A stretch of 64,000 nucleotides of DNA from Sneathiella sp. HT1-7 (GCF_020731145.1 NZ_JAJFZN010000001.1:682001-746000), one strand, 5' to 3'; positions 53,668-63,178 are shown, counted from the stretch's first letter. The notes: generated from the letters alone by a model not told the origin. Made by a program: numbers and translations.

Positions 53668-56103
53668 TTAGTTCGTTTTGGGAATTGCGCGCAACTCCGA
53701 GAGAGTCTTTTCCGCATCCTTAATCTGTGAAAACGGTTGCGTCTTGCCCAGCGTTACCGCTTGGTCAAGCTCCCTGATCGCATTATTGCGATTCCCTTCC
53801 GCCTTGTAGGCCATTCCGAGATGATAGCGGAGAATTGCTACATTCGGTTCTTTATCAACAGCGCTTCGGAGCAGCGGGGTGGCCATATTATATTCGCCCC
53901 GCCGATAATGAACCCAGCCCAGAGTATCCTGAAAATAGGGAACTTTCGAGTTCCGAAAGCGTTTCGCCAAGGTATAGGCCCACTGCAATTCATCTTCATT
54001 CTCTGCATGCTCCGCGACCAGGCTGGCGAGGTTGTTAACCACAATCTCCGAGTTCGGCTTCGCTTCAAGAAGCATCTCATATACCTCGATCGCGGCGGAA
54101 TAGTCGCCTTCGGATTCATAAAGACCCGCCTGGATCATATTAAGCATAAACCCATCCGGTGTCACCTTCAGCCCTTCACCCAGAACCGCCTCTGCATCTT
54201 TTTTATTCCCGGTCGTCAGAAAATGTTTTACGAGAATGACGTAACCCGACTCTTCTTGCGGATCACCGGCAATGGCATCCCGGATCAGTTTTATCGCCTC
54301 CTGCGGCTCGTTCTTGCTAAACTTGATTTCGGCCAAAAGCTTACTTGCAAGATAGTTACTTTGGCTGCTGGCGAGAACATTGGTGAGGAAAGCTTCCGCC
54401 TTGTCGACATCACCATCCCGAAGATATGCCTGAACCAGTAACTGCATGGCCTGTCCCGCTTCGGGTGTTACTTCGTAAGCCTTCTCAAAAGCATTCCGGC
54501 TCTCTTCCAGGTTTTGCATGCCCGCCAGTGCTGCGCCGCTTATCTGATATCCTGCCGAATCCGTTTCATTTAGCGTTTGCAACCGCGCCGCCAACTCTTC
54601 CGCCGCGATCCAGTCTTGCTTGCGAAGCTTGACCTCGGCCAGCAGTTTCAAGGCGTTTATTTCGTTCGGGTTTTTCAATACTAGCTTTTCTAGAAGTCTT
54701 TCTGCTCGCCGCAATTCTCCATGGCGAATAAAAAACTGGGCATAGACCATGCCGACTCGGGGCGACTCATTACTGAACCGGTACGCCGCGGCAAAGCGGT
54801 CTTCTGCAAGTTCCAGGCTGCCATTAATTTCATGAGCTTTGGCGAGCAGCAAGGCCGCCCGCGCGGACCGAGGTTGCTGCCATATTGAAGAGCGAAGGTT
54901 CGAAATCGCCAAGTCTATTTCGCCCTCATCAATTAACAGCGCGCCGATAAGGATCAGCGCGTCGGTATTAGTCGGATCCATATCCAGGACGGTACGGGTC
55001 AGACTTTCCGCTTCTTCCAAGTCCCCGCGGGTGAAATGAAGCTGTGCCAGCTTGTTTCTGGCAACGATCTCATCTTCAACAGTTCGGGCGCGGTCGATGA
55101 TGGACCCTAGAATGACCATCGCCCGTTCGTCATCGTCCCCGGCTTCTGCCAGTGCTGCTAGTGCAAAACGATAATCGACAACATCCGGATACTTCTCAAT
55201 CAACTGCTCTAGCTCGAGAGCGGCGGCTTCATCCCCCTTTGCTGACTTAACAAACCGAACCACATCCAGGCTGGCATCGACATCTTCCGGATTCTCTGCT
55301 GCAATCTGACGGATTTCTTTTTCCGCCTCTTCCTGTCGATCGATTTTTAGATAGAAACGGACAAGACTCTTACGAAAAGCCGTGTTCTCCGGATTGTTGG
55401 CAATCAGCTGCGAGAACACGTCAATAATTTCTTCTGACCGGCCAAGGTTTTCCAGCGCGCGAATCTTTACGACCTGCAGCTGGGCATTATTTGTATTGTG
55501 CACAAGGCCATCATCAAGAATTTTAACAGCAGCGGCGGGCTCACTCACGGAAAGTTTTTCCGCTGAAAGAATAAGGATTGAATCAATATTAGACGGATCT
55601 AGTTCGAGGGACTTCTCTGCCGCCGCGATGGCGCCCGTCTTATCGCCCAAACGAAACATGACAGCTGATTTCAGGGCAAGTGCATCGGGGTTATTCGGCG
55701 CAAGCTCCATAACGAGATCGCTGGTTTCCAGCGCATCCTCCAACTTTCCCGACAACAGCATAATCTTGCCGTAGCGCACCTGCGCCTTAAGATGTTTTGG
55801 GTCAATCTCAATTGCCTTGAGAATATCGCCCGTATACTTCCGCCAGTTCCCGTCGTTTTCCTCGACGAGAGCGAGGCCGTACCAACCATCCGCAAAATTT
55901 TCCTTGAGTTGCAGGGCATTGCGAAACTCGATGCCCGCCTTAGCATAATTGCCCTGCTCTACAAATGCCATTCCAGCCGAATAGTGAGCTAGAGCCTTTT
56001 CCTCCGGTGTATCACAGGCGGCAAGGGTTAAAAGGATGATCGCCAACGCGACAACGCTTGTCAGCCGTGACTTAAAACACGCAATTTTACTTCCAAGCGC
56101 CAT
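53668..56103 (-). CDS. TPR-repeat lipoprotein, PrsT-like
   Basis: An 811-residue protein with lipoprotein signal (LLTLAAC, lipidated C30) and more than fifteen TPR-type helical repeats through to the C-terminus (for example YAKAGIEFRNALQLKENF, LEDALETSDLVMELAPNNPDALAL, GDYSAAIEVYEMLLEAKPNS). Length and architecture fit the PEP-CTERM-system protein PrsT, which in exosortase loci is thought to scaffold the envelope complex. It is followed by the ATPase on the same strand. Confidence 0.82.
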   Translation of the reverse strand: MALGSKIACFKSRLTSVVALAIILLTLAACDTPEEKALAHYSAGMAFVEQGNYAKAGIEFRNALQLKENFADGWYGLALVEENDGNWRKYTGDILKAIEIDPKHLKAQVRYGKIMLLSGKLEDALETSDLVMELAPNNPDALALKSAVMFRLGDKTGAIAAAEKSLELDPSNIDSILILSAEKLSVSEPAAAVKILDDGLVHNTNNAQLQVVKIRALENLGRSEEIIDVFSQLIANNPENTAFRKSLVRFYLKIDRQEEAEKEIRQIAAENPEDVDASLDVVRFVKSAKGDEAAALELEQLIEKYPDVVDYRFALAALAEAGDDDERAMVILGSIIDRARTVEDEIVARNKLAQLHFTRGDLEEAESLTRTVLDMDPTNTDALILIGALLIDEGEIDLAISNLRSSIWQQPRSARAALLLAKAHEINGSLELAEDRFAAAYRFSNESPRVGMVYAQFFIRHGELRRAERLLEKLVLKNPNEINALKLLAEVKLRKQDWIAAEELAARLQTLNETDSAGYQISGAALAGMQNLEESRNAFEKAYEVTPEAGQAMQLLVQAYLRDGDVDKAEAFLTNVLASSQSNYLASKLLAEIKFSKNEPQEAIKLIRDAIAGDPQEESGYVILVKHFLTTGNKKDAEAVLGEGLKVTPDGFMLNMIQAGLYESEGDYSAAIEVYEMLLEAKPNSEIVVNNLASLVAEHAENEDELQWAYTLAKRFRNSKVPYFQDTLGWVHYRRGEYNMATPLLRSAVDKEPNVAILRYHLGMAYKAEGNRNNAIRELDQAVTLGKTQPFSQIKDAEKTLSELRAIPKTN

Positions 56104-56330
56104 TTTCTAACCTTTTGTCCCTTTTTCTCATATAAGCCGAAGCTTCACTATTACACATATATGCAACCATTTGTGGCTTCAAACACTCAATTTCATTGCA
56201 CAGCTGCAAAATATATCAGACGGCGGGAAACATAATACCCTCCGACCGGATAACGTGGATCGCCATAGATATCCAGTTTATCCTCGATATCTCAAAATAT
56301 GCTTAATGATCCGTTCAGAATTGCAGGCGC

Positions 56331-56846
56331 TCACATATTTTCCGGCGCCTGTCCGTCATATATAAAACTGCGCAGTGCCTGAAGGAGGTCTGGTTCCGCA
56401 AACTCACTGGCCGCCTCATCAATTTTAGAAGGAGGATTGGCGAGAAGATCATCAAGAACTGAGCCGAGTTCAGTCTCGTCATTTGCGACGTAAATTCCAC
56501 TTCGTCGGGCGAACTGTTCCGCCGTTGCAATCTGGTGATCGTTGCGGGTTTCTTTAAACGCGCCTCTGCGCGGCATGATCAATAGCGGCTTCTTCATCGT
56601 CAGGGCAGTAATGATCGTACCCATGCCTGCATGAGCGACAATCAGATCCGCCTCTTCAAACCGGCTTTTGAAGCTGTCAGGATCGAGAAAACTCTGCCAG
56701 GCAAAATTTCGGGGCTTGTATCCCTCCTCACCCAACTCTGCCACTTGCGCAAACATATCCTTATATCCAGATTCCAGCGCCCAGCTATCAAGCCCCTTGA
56801 TCAGGCGGTCAAAGCGCAGTTCATGTCCGACAGTTACGAATATCAT
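56331..56846 (-). CDS. PssE/Alg13-like glycosyltransferase subunit (donor-binding half)
   Basis: A 171-residue GT28 C-terminal domain. It starts MIFVTVGHELRFDRLIKGLD and carries the UDP-sugar-binding stretch ADLIVAHAGMGTIITAL and KPLLIMPRRGAFKETRNDHQ. On its own it lacks the acceptor/membrane half, which is the preceding gene; the two overlap by four bases. Together they resemble PssD/PssE of rhizobial EPS synthesis and eukaryotic Alg14/Alg13. The sugar transferred is not known here. Confidence 0.88.
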   Translation of the reverse strand: MIFVTVGHELRFDRLIKGLDSWALESGYKDMFAQVAELGEEGYKPRNFAWQSFLDPDSFKSRFEEADLIVAHAGMGTIITALTMKKPLLIMPRRGAFKETRNDHQIATAEQFARRSGIYVANDETELGSVLDDLLANPPSKIDEAASEFAEPDLLQALRSFIYDGQAPENM

Positions 56847-57337
56847 ACAACTGACCCCTTAAATTCCGGACCTTTTTTGCCATCTCGATCACCGGCTAGA
56901 TGCTCCCACTGCGTGAGCCAGAGGTCGGCGCAGCCCCCTGCTTTCTGACCGGACAGGGATAACGCCCCCGCATTGGCGATGCTGTCCACCCAGATTGTGC
57001 GTGCGCCCATTAGTTTGCCAATTTTAAAGGCGAAGAAGCCCGCCGCAGCTCCCGTAGACACAATAACATCGGGTCGTTCACGGATCAGGATCATCAAAAT
57101 TCCTGCCAATTGTCGTAAAAGCCTGAACTTCTGCCATCGGTTGGCATCCACCACGCGGTAAAAGCGGGGCGTTGATTGTCCGCGGCGTTCTGCATCTGCG
57201 ATCAGATCCTCCCGATAACCTTCCTTCGTGGTTACGTAAACGGCATCACAATCGTCCCAGGCCGCGCGTAGCCGCTGCAGCTGAACCCAGTGGCCGCCGG
57301 CCGAGGAAATCGCCAGTATTTTCGGTTTGTCAGACAT
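56843..57337 (-). CDS. PssD/Alg14-like glycosyltransferase subunit (membrane/acceptor half)
   Basis: A 164-residue Alg14-family protein: ILAISSAGGHWVQLQRLR at the N-terminus, the RERPDVIVSTGAAAGFFAFKIGKLMG helix-loop, and TIWVDSIANAGALSLSG. It recruits the PssE-like subunit to the membrane, where the lipid-linked acceptor is. It is coupled to the PssE-like gene by an ATGA overlap and follows the deacetylase gene by 33 bases. Confidence 0.88.
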   Translation of the reverse strand: MSDKPKILAISSAGGHWVQLQRLRAAWDDCDAVYVTTKEGYREDLIADAERRGQSTPRFYRVVDANRWQKFRLLRQLAGILMILIRERPDVIVSTGAAAGFFAFKIGKLMGARTIWVDSIANAGALSLSGQKAGGCADLWLTQWEHLAGDRDGKKGPEFKGSVV

Positions 57338-57370
57338 GGATACTCAATCTCTTTACTACTAAAATCTATG

Positions 57371-58075
57371 TCAGGCGTTCTGTTGAAGCTGGCCAAATGT
57401 CCGGACGGAAAAATTCTCCGCCTTCGCCATTTCAAGCAGCTGCCTCGTCGCCTCCAGTACGAATTTATTTCGGTCTTCGTTATTCTTGCGTTCGAAATCA
57501 TGCAGAAGGACAACGCCGCCACCGGCATTCTTTACAGTTTCGACCAGCTTTTCAGGCGGAATTGTTTCCGGGCAGGTATCGGTTGAATCAATCGTCCACC
57601 AAGCCATCCGGCGACCCTTCAGCAAAGTCTGAAGGAGTGTCGCAAGTGTGATTTTCCCATTCGGCGGGCGGAAGTAGGTAATATTGACATCGTTCCGGTT
57701 TAGGCAATCTACGCCTGCCTCTATGTCATTTGCGACTTTCCAGGGAAGATCTTTCCATGCATTCAGATGTGCGTAAGAATGGCTGCCGATTTCATGCCCG
57801 TTCGCGGCAATTTTCGGTATCACCTCCGAATTACTATCTGCCTGCACGCCAAGGACGAAGAAAGTAGCGGGCGCATTATATTCGGCCAGCAGACCAAGAA
57901 GCTCTGGCGTGAAATGGGCGCTCGGTCCATCATCATAGGTCAGCACTACTGTATTGGAGGCCCTGCATCGCGCTTCCAGGTTTCTGACATTGGCGCGCCT
58001 GTATAAATAGGGAAGTACAATCCAGATTCCCAAAGCGGCAAGTACCACCAGACCAAGCGTAATTACTGCAAGCAT
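57371..58075 (-). CDS. Membrane-anchored polysaccharide deacetylase (NodB fold)
   Basis: A 234-residue protein with an N-terminal membrane helix (about 3-25) and a CE4/NodB domain. Catalytic and metal residues are visible: TYDDG at 46-50 (Asp48/Asp49) and HSYAH at 99-103 (His99, His103). FRPPNGK and the C-terminal VLLHDFE are also present. It probably removes acetyl groups from N-acetylated sugars of the exported polymer in the periplasm. It is first in the leftward group with PssD/PssE, PrsT and the ATPase. Confidence 0.88.
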   Translation of the reverse strand: MLAVITLGLVVLAALGIWIVLPYLYRRANVRNLEARCRASNTVVLTYDDGPSAHFTPELLGLLAEYNAPATFFVLGVQADSNSEVIPKIAANGHEIGSHSYAHLNAWKDLPWKVANDIEAGVDCLNRNDVNITYFRPPNGKITLATLLQTLLKGRRMAWWTIDSTDTCPETIPPEKLVETVKNAGGGVVLLHDFERKNNEDRNKFVLEATRQLLEMAKAENFSVRTFGQLQQNA

Positions 58076-58287
58076 TCTCGAATCCTGATAAGTTCGTCAC
58101 GTTCTCTGACATTAAGCTTCAATATAGGTAACAGAATCTCGATATTTAGTTAATTTGTTTAAAACTGCATTGCTGTAATTGTTTTTAACAAAGCGAAAAT
58201 CATTTTTTGCAACAGGATTTTAATTAAATTCGGCGATAGTTTTCCCTGCCCAAAGGCGATTAGCGGAAGGCCATCCCGAAATTCCGT

Positions 58288-58293
58288 TATAAT
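58288..58293 (+). promoter_or_regulatory. Perfect TATAAT -10 upstream of the GT2 gene
   Basis: TATAAT lies 31 bases before the ATG at 58325, with GGAG five bases before that ATG. No recognisable -35 is at the right distance, so activation may be needed. The 248-base gap upstream is AT-rich, divergent, and holds no gene. Confidence 0.4.
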
Positions 58294-58324
58294 ATGTACT
58301 TTATAAGTCTAGGATCTGGAGTTT

Positions 58325-59302
58325 ATGAGCCTTTCATCGCAGCAAAATGCAGAGCTGGCAAAAACGCCCGCCGTTTCCATTATCGTCATCAGTTACAATA
58401 CGCGCGAGATGACGCTAAAAGCCCTTGAAACGACTTTTGCGGAAACCCGGGAAACACCTTTCGAGATTATTGTCATCGACAATGCGTCAACGGATGGGTC
58501 GGCCGAGGCACTCACAGAACAATATGCGGACAAAGCGAAAGTTATGTGCCTGGATGAGAATCTTGGTTTTGCTGCCGCTAACAACCTCGCCGCAAAGGAT
58601 GCGACGGGCGAGTTTCTATTGCTGCTCAACCCGGATACGGAAGTACTTGATGGCGCGATCGACAAATTAATGGCCTTCGCGGAAACCTATCCCGATGCGG
58701 GCATCTGGGGCGGGCGCACCCTGTTCGCAGACAGAACGCTCAACCCGACATCCTGCTGGACCAACATGAGCCTTTGGAGCCTGACAAGCCAGGCACTTGG
58801 CTTTTCTTCGATGTTTCGTAATTCCAGTTTTTTTAATCCGGAAGGCATGGGCAGCTGGGACCGGGAAGGGATCCGGCAGGTTGACGTGGTCACCGGTTGC
58901 TTTTTTCTTATCCGGCGGGACTTCTGGAACAGCCTAGGCGGGTTCGATAAAGCCTTTTTTATGTATGCAGAAGAAGCGGACCTCTGTGCACGCGCGGCAA
59001 AAGCCGGAGCGAAACCCATGGTCACATCAGAAGCCACAATCATTCACCACGGCGGCGCATCGGAAACGGTCCAATCAGACAAGCTTGTGCGGCTGATAAA
59101 GGCAAAAATGACGCTTATATATAAGCACTTTCCCGCAGCAACGCGGGGACTGGCCATGTGGCTGATGAAACTTTGGCCACTATCGCGTTATCTCGCGCAT
59201 CTCATCCTTGCCAAGATCGGGCGCCAAAGTTCAAAGGAATCGGTTAAAGTCTGGAAGAGTGTATGGGACCGACGGGATATTTGGACGGATGTGACCGACT
59301 AG
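58325..59302 (+). CDS. Family 2 glycosyltransferase, rhamnosyltransferase-like
   Basis: A 325-residue GT-A enzyme: VSIIVISYNTREMTLKALE, IIVIDNASTDGSAEAL, NLGFAAANNLAAKDATGEF and the DXD region LLNPDTEVLDGA. The central FDKAFFMYAEEADLCARA motif is typical of the WbbL/rhamnosyltransferase group. Hydrophobic C-terminal segments suggest membrane association. It starts a rightward pair with the second beta-helix gene. Confidence 0.9.
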   Translation: MSLSSQQNAELAKTPAVSIIVISYNTREMTLKALETTFAETRETPFEIIVIDNASTDGSAEALTEQYADKAKVMCLDENLGFAAANNLAAKDATGEFLLLLNPDTEVLDGAIDKLMAFAETYPDAGIWGGRTLFADRTLNPTSCWTNMSLWSLTSQALGFSSMFRNSSFFNPEGMGSWDREGIRQVDVVTGCFFLIRRDFWNSLGGFDKAFFMYAEEADLCARAAKAGAKPMVTSEATIIHHGGASETVQSDKLVRLIKAKMTLIYKHFPAATRGLAMWLMKLWPLSRYLAHLILAKIGRQSSKESVKVWKSVWDRRDIWTDVTD

Positions 59303-59341
59303 ATCCGCCGCCTTTTTAACCAACCAGATTTATAAGAAATT

Positions 59342-59356
59342 GTGCATTCCCTGCAC
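59342..59356 (+). promoter_or_regulatory. GTGCA-N5-TGCAC dyad upstream of the second beta-helix gene
   Basis: This dyad has the same arms and the same five-base spacing as the core of the LysR operator at 3604-3622, and also contains T-N11-A. A TATAGTAATAT stretch follows directly. A 43-base gap separates the dyad from the GTG start, and an AGGGAC ribosome-binding-like element precedes that GTG. Confidence 0.35.
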
Positions 59357-59398
59357 TATAGTAATATCAATCAAAATAACTAAAAGGGCGACAGGGAC

Positions 59399-61276
59399 GT
59401 GACTTCTCGACATCTGATATTTTCATTCATGGCAATGGCTTGCGTTTGGACGACCCCCGCCATTGCACAGGATCTGTTCGTCGATTTCGAAAAAGGCAAG
59501 GACAGTAACAGTGGTATTACGAAGTCAGCGCCATGGCAGCATGCACCCGGTGATGCGAACGCGGCTTCGAATGCGGGTAGTTATAAACTACGCCCCGGCG
59601 ACGTCGTCAATTTCAAAGGCGGCGTTGAGTATCTGGGAAGCATCGCAATTCCGGCCGGCGGTTCAGACTCTCAACCCATCACCTATAAGGGTAACGGATG
59701 GGGAGAGGGTCGCGCAATCTTAAGCGGCGCCAAGGAGTTGAAAGCGACCTTCACACCCTGCGCCTCCGCCAGCGACTGCCACAACAACCCCAATTGGGAA
59801 AAACTGTTCAAATCCAGCTTGGAAGAAGATGTCAATCCCTTCACACCCATGTTCCTCTCTGACCGGCGAGTATGGATTGCGCGTGAACCTAATCAGCCGG
59901 ACCCATTCTGGTTTGACGATTATGAGCATTACAATGTAGTCGGCGGGGATGTTAATCGCTCTGTCATGGGCGCGGACTATCTCACCCTCGATAACGGTCT
60001 CGATAACACGGACGAAAAGAATTGGCAGAACGCGCGGATTGCGGTCTGGATGAAACCCAATCTTGTCTTGCTGACGGAAGTTACCGGAATTGATACGGCA
60101 TCAAACACGATAAAGTTCAATCCACCCGGCAATGATCCTTACACCGATCGCGAATCATACTATGCCCTGTTCAATCGCCCATCTGACGTCGACCAACCGG
60201 GGGAGTATTTTATCGATAATGAAGCGCGCCGGATCGTGATCTGGCCGGAAAACCCGGAGACGATGGAGAACAGCCGCCTCTATATCAACGAATTAGCCGC
60301 CGGCTTTAATATCAACGGGAGCAGCAATCTCGTGATAGAAGGGTTTCACATCCGCCACTATTTCGGCGATCATGACGGCTGGGCCAGCGGAACTGCAATT
60401 ATCAATTCGGATCATCCGGTCCGCAATGTTGTCATTCGCGACAACTATATCGACCATCTCCGCTCTGTTGAGGGAATTGGCGCGATCCAGCTTCACAAGG
60501 CACAGGATGTGGTTGTCAGCAACAATACGGTCACCAACAGTCAGAAAAGCTCGGGCATCCGGTTCGGTTTTTCAAAAGACATCATCATTCGCGACAATGT
60601 GATTCACAAGATAGGCCGGACGGGAATTCGCCTGATCGAGACAGAAAACATTCAGGTAACCGGCAATACTCTTTCGGACATTCTCGGTGTCCATGGCAAC
60701 GGCATGTCCGTTTACCTGAAGAACAAGGCGATCCTTGTTGCCGAAAATATGTTCGATAATGTGCCCTTTGCCTTCACCTATCACGGTACAGGGAATATCG
60801 AGGAAGCCAACAGCATGTGGCTTCTGAGCAATATTTTCCTGGGGCGCGTTCGCAGCTGGGGCAGCCAGTTCGGATCGATGCATTTTCTACATAATATGAT
60901 ACTGGCGGAAGTGGAGCCCGGCAAATCTATCCAGATTCCCGGCCATGAACCCTCTACCGTCTTCAAAAATAACATTATTGATGGCTTGATCGTCTCACCG
61001 GCGCCGGAGGATTGGGTTTTCTCCCATAATATCTATTCCGGGCTGAGCTGGTTGCAATCGTCGAAATATGGCTGGACCCTGGAGCCCGGCGGCGATATCG
61101 ACGAGGGAATTACGGATGAAATCTGGGGTTTCTTTTCAGAGAAGCAAGCGAACGTCGCGCGCGGACAGGGCGATAATATTTACAAACTGTTGCCCGTGGC
61201 CCGGTTTAAGGCCTATGATTTCAGCCACTGGAAAGAGGCGCGCGCCATTGGTCCCCGCGCCATCCCTAGTCCATAA
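59399..61276 (+). CDS. Exported right-handed beta-helix protein (NosD-like), possible polysaccharide-active enzyme
   Basis: A 625-residue protein with GTG start. The signal peptide covers about 1-24 (HLIFSFMAMACVWTTPAIAQ). A first part includes DLFVDFEKGKDSNSGITKS, the entry motif of many beta-helix polysaccharide lyases, and YKLRPGDVVNFKGG. Residues about 290-520 give the repeat-bearing helix (NVVIRDNYIDHL, DVVVSNNTVTNS, DIIIRDNVIHKI, NIQVTGNTLSDI). Unlike the 903-residue beta-helix protein it would use Sec. Its place in the polysaccharide locus suggests trimming or epimerising the polymer; no catalytic residues can be assigned. Confidence 0.8.
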   Translation: MTSRHLIFSFMAMACVWTTPAIAQDLFVDFEKGKDSNSGITKSAPWQHAPGDANAASNAGSYKLRPGDVVNFKGGVEYLGSIAIPAGGSDSQPITYKGNGWGEGRAILSGAKELKATFTPCASASDCHNNPNWEKLFKSSLEEDVNPFTPMFLSDRRVWIAREPNQPDPFWFDDYEHYNVVGGDVNRSVMGADYLTLDNGLDNTDEKNWQNARIAVWMKPNLVLLTEVTGIDTASNTIKFNPPGNDPYTDRESYYALFNRPSDVDQPGEYFIDNEARRIVIWPENPETMENSRLYINELAAGFNINGSSNLVIEGFHIRHYFGDHDGWASGTAIINSDHPVRNVVIRDNYIDHLRSVEGIGAIQLHKAQDVVVSNNTVTNSQKSSGIRFGFSKDIIIRDNVIHKIGRTGIRLIETENIQVTGNTLSDILGVHGNGMSVYLKNKAILVAENMFDNVPFAFTYHGTGNIEEANSMWLLSNIFLGRVRSWGSQFGSMHFLHNMILAEVEPGKSIQIPGHEPSTVFKNNIIDGLIVSPAPEDWVFSHNIYSGLSWLQSSKYGWTLEPGGDIDEGITDEIWGFFSEKQANVARGQGDNIYKLLPVARFKAYDFSHWKEARAIGPRAIPSP

Positions 61277-61285
61277 GGCCCGAAA

Positions 61286-63178
61286 CTAAGCGTCCATCAT
61301 CTGCTCGGCCCAAAGCTCCGCCGTGAGGAGCTGATATATACGGGCAGAATTATCAAGGCGACCTGACTTATGGTCCTTGATCAACTGCTGCACATAGTCG
61401 GCGTCGAACCAGCCACGGGACTTCAGCCGTGCCGGGCTTAGGGTGTCCTGTAACAATTCAGACAACTCACCGGAGATCCAACTTCGGATCGGGACAGCGA
61501 AGTTTGATTTGGGCCGGTAGATAATTTCCTGCGGCAGATATTTTTCGGCGACCTTTTTCAACAGGTATTTCGATGTGCCGTTCTTGTATTTCATATGCCC
61601 AGGCAGGTTCATGCTACTGGCGACAAACTCACGGTCAATAAAGGGCACCCGCACTTCAACCGACTCAGACATGGAGGACCGATCCGTATAGGTGAGGTTT
61701 AGTCCGCACATGAAGAGCTTGATATCTGTTTGGCAGAGCTTGTTATAGGGGTCATCCTGATAGGCAGATTCCATGACGCTGTCATGATATTCGGCAAGGG
61801 CGCCAAGCTCACTTTCCGCGACATCGGGCATCAGTTGCGACAGAGATTGCTGGTCATACTGCGCGTAGCTTCTGAGGTAGGCCTCATTAGAGGGAAGCTC
61901 CGCGAAGGAGAGGAATTTCTTCGCCCAGCGCCCCAAACGAAAGCCCCGACCACCAATCTGAACCGGTAATGCATTGGTCACGGCGCGGACAGGTCCGCGC
62001 ACAATTTCGGGCAATTTCCGGTATTTCTCCGCCATCAGCCAGGCTTTTTGCCGGCGATATCCAAAATGCATCTCATCCGCGCCCATGCCGGAGAGTAACA
62101 CCTTAATCCCCATATCTTTCGCTGATTTACAGATCAGCTTGGTATTGAGTGCGGCGGGGTCGCCTATCGGTTCATCCAGGCTGTAAATGACTTTCGGCAG
62201 CAATGACATTAGATCGGGGTTGACGACAATCGACTCGTGATCGAACCCTTCTTTCTCGGCGAGCATTTCCGCATATTTCTGGTCATCGGCCATTTGCTCG
62301 ACACGTTTGTCCGCTTCCGACATGCCAATTGTGAAGGTTTTGAGTTTCCCGAGTTTGCGCCGCGCGATTGTACTGACCAATGACGAATCGAGCCCGCCAC
62401 TCAAGAAGCTTCCGACTTCAACATCGGACACCAGATGCCGGTCGATGGAACTTTCGAAGCTTTTTGTTAGTTCCTCCACCGCGTCCCGCTCATCAATCGG
62501 ACCCGCGTGATAGTCAGGCAGCTCCCAATAAGTGCTTTCCTTGATATTCCCGTCTGTATCGACAACCAGATATTGCCCCGGCTGCACCTTGTGAACACCT
62601 TCGAAAATACAGAAGTGATCCGGCAACCAAAGGAGCTGCATACTAGAGGCAAGGGCCGCAAAGTTTACCTGAAACGACTCGTCAATGATTTTTGCAATGG
62701 TTTTAAGTTCGGACGAGAAGCAGAAATTCTTACCCTTCTTAAAGAAAAACATTGGCTTGATACCAAAATGATCACGGGCGAGAAAAAGCTCCTTCTTCTC
62801 GCGGTCATAAATCGCAAAAGCAAACATGCCGATGAAATCTTCAAGACATTTCGGTCCCTTCAGGCGGAACAGTTCCAACACCACCTCAGTATCTGACCCG
62901 GTTTTGAATTCGACCCCATGTTCCGTCTCAAGTGTCTTTTTGATCTCTTTATAGTTATAGATCTCGCCATTATAGACCATGACATACTGATGTTTCTGCA
63001 TCGGCTGATCCGATCGCGCGTCGACATCAATGATCGACAAGCGCTGATGGGCGAGCGAGATATTCCCCTCCGACCAGACGTCCTGCGAATCCGGTCCGCG
63101 ATGCTGCTGGATCACAGACGCGGCGTTCGCATGTTCAACATGGTTCGGGAAATTCAAAAATCCGGCTAAACCGCACAT
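61286..63178 (-). CDS. asnB: Asparagine synthase (glutamine-hydrolysing)-type amidotransferase
   Basis: A 630-residue two-domain enzyme. The N-terminal class II glutaminase starts MCGLAGF with nucleophile Cys2 (HRGPDSQD, LAHQRLSIID, YNGEIYNY). The C-terminal synthetase has the pyrophosphate loop SFLSGGLDSS, SGMGADEMHFGY and SVEVRVPFIDREF. In exopolysaccharide loci such enzymes often amidate uronic-acid carboxylates or another sugar acid rather than making asparagine. That would fit the nucleotide-sugar dehydrogenase at 27049, but is inference. It is convergent with the beta-helix gene, with nine bases between. Confidence 0.88.
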   Translation of the reverse strand: MCGLAGFLNFPNHVEHANAASVIQQHRGPDSQDVWSEGNISLAHQRLSIIDVDARSDQPMQKHQYVMVYNGEIYNYKEIKKTLETEHGVEFKTGSDTEVVLELFRLKGPKCLEDFIGMFAFAIYDREKKELFLARDHFGIKPMFFFKKGKNFCFSSELKTIAKIIDESFQVNFAALASSMQLLWLPDHFCIFEGVHKVQPGQYLVVDTDGNIKESTYWELPDYHAGPIDERDAVEELTKSFESSIDRHLVSDVEVGSFLSGGLDSSLVSTIARRKLGKLKTFTIGMSEADKRVEQMADDQKYAEMLAEKEGFDHESIVVNPDLMSLLPKVIYSLDEPIGDPAALNTKLICKSAKDMGIKVLLSGMGADEMHFGYRRQKAWLMAEKYRKLPEIVRGPVRAVTNALPVQIGGRGFRLGRWAKKFLSFAELPSNEAYLRSYAQYDQQSLSQLMPDVAESELGALAEYHDSVMESAYQDDPYNKLCQTDIKLFMCGLNLTYTDRSSMSESVEVRVPFIDREFVASSMNLPGHMKYKNGTSKYLLKKVAEKYLPQEIIYRPKSNFAVPIRSWISGELSELLQDTLSPARLKSRGWFDADYVQQLIKDHKSGRLDNSARIYQLLTAELWAEQMMDA

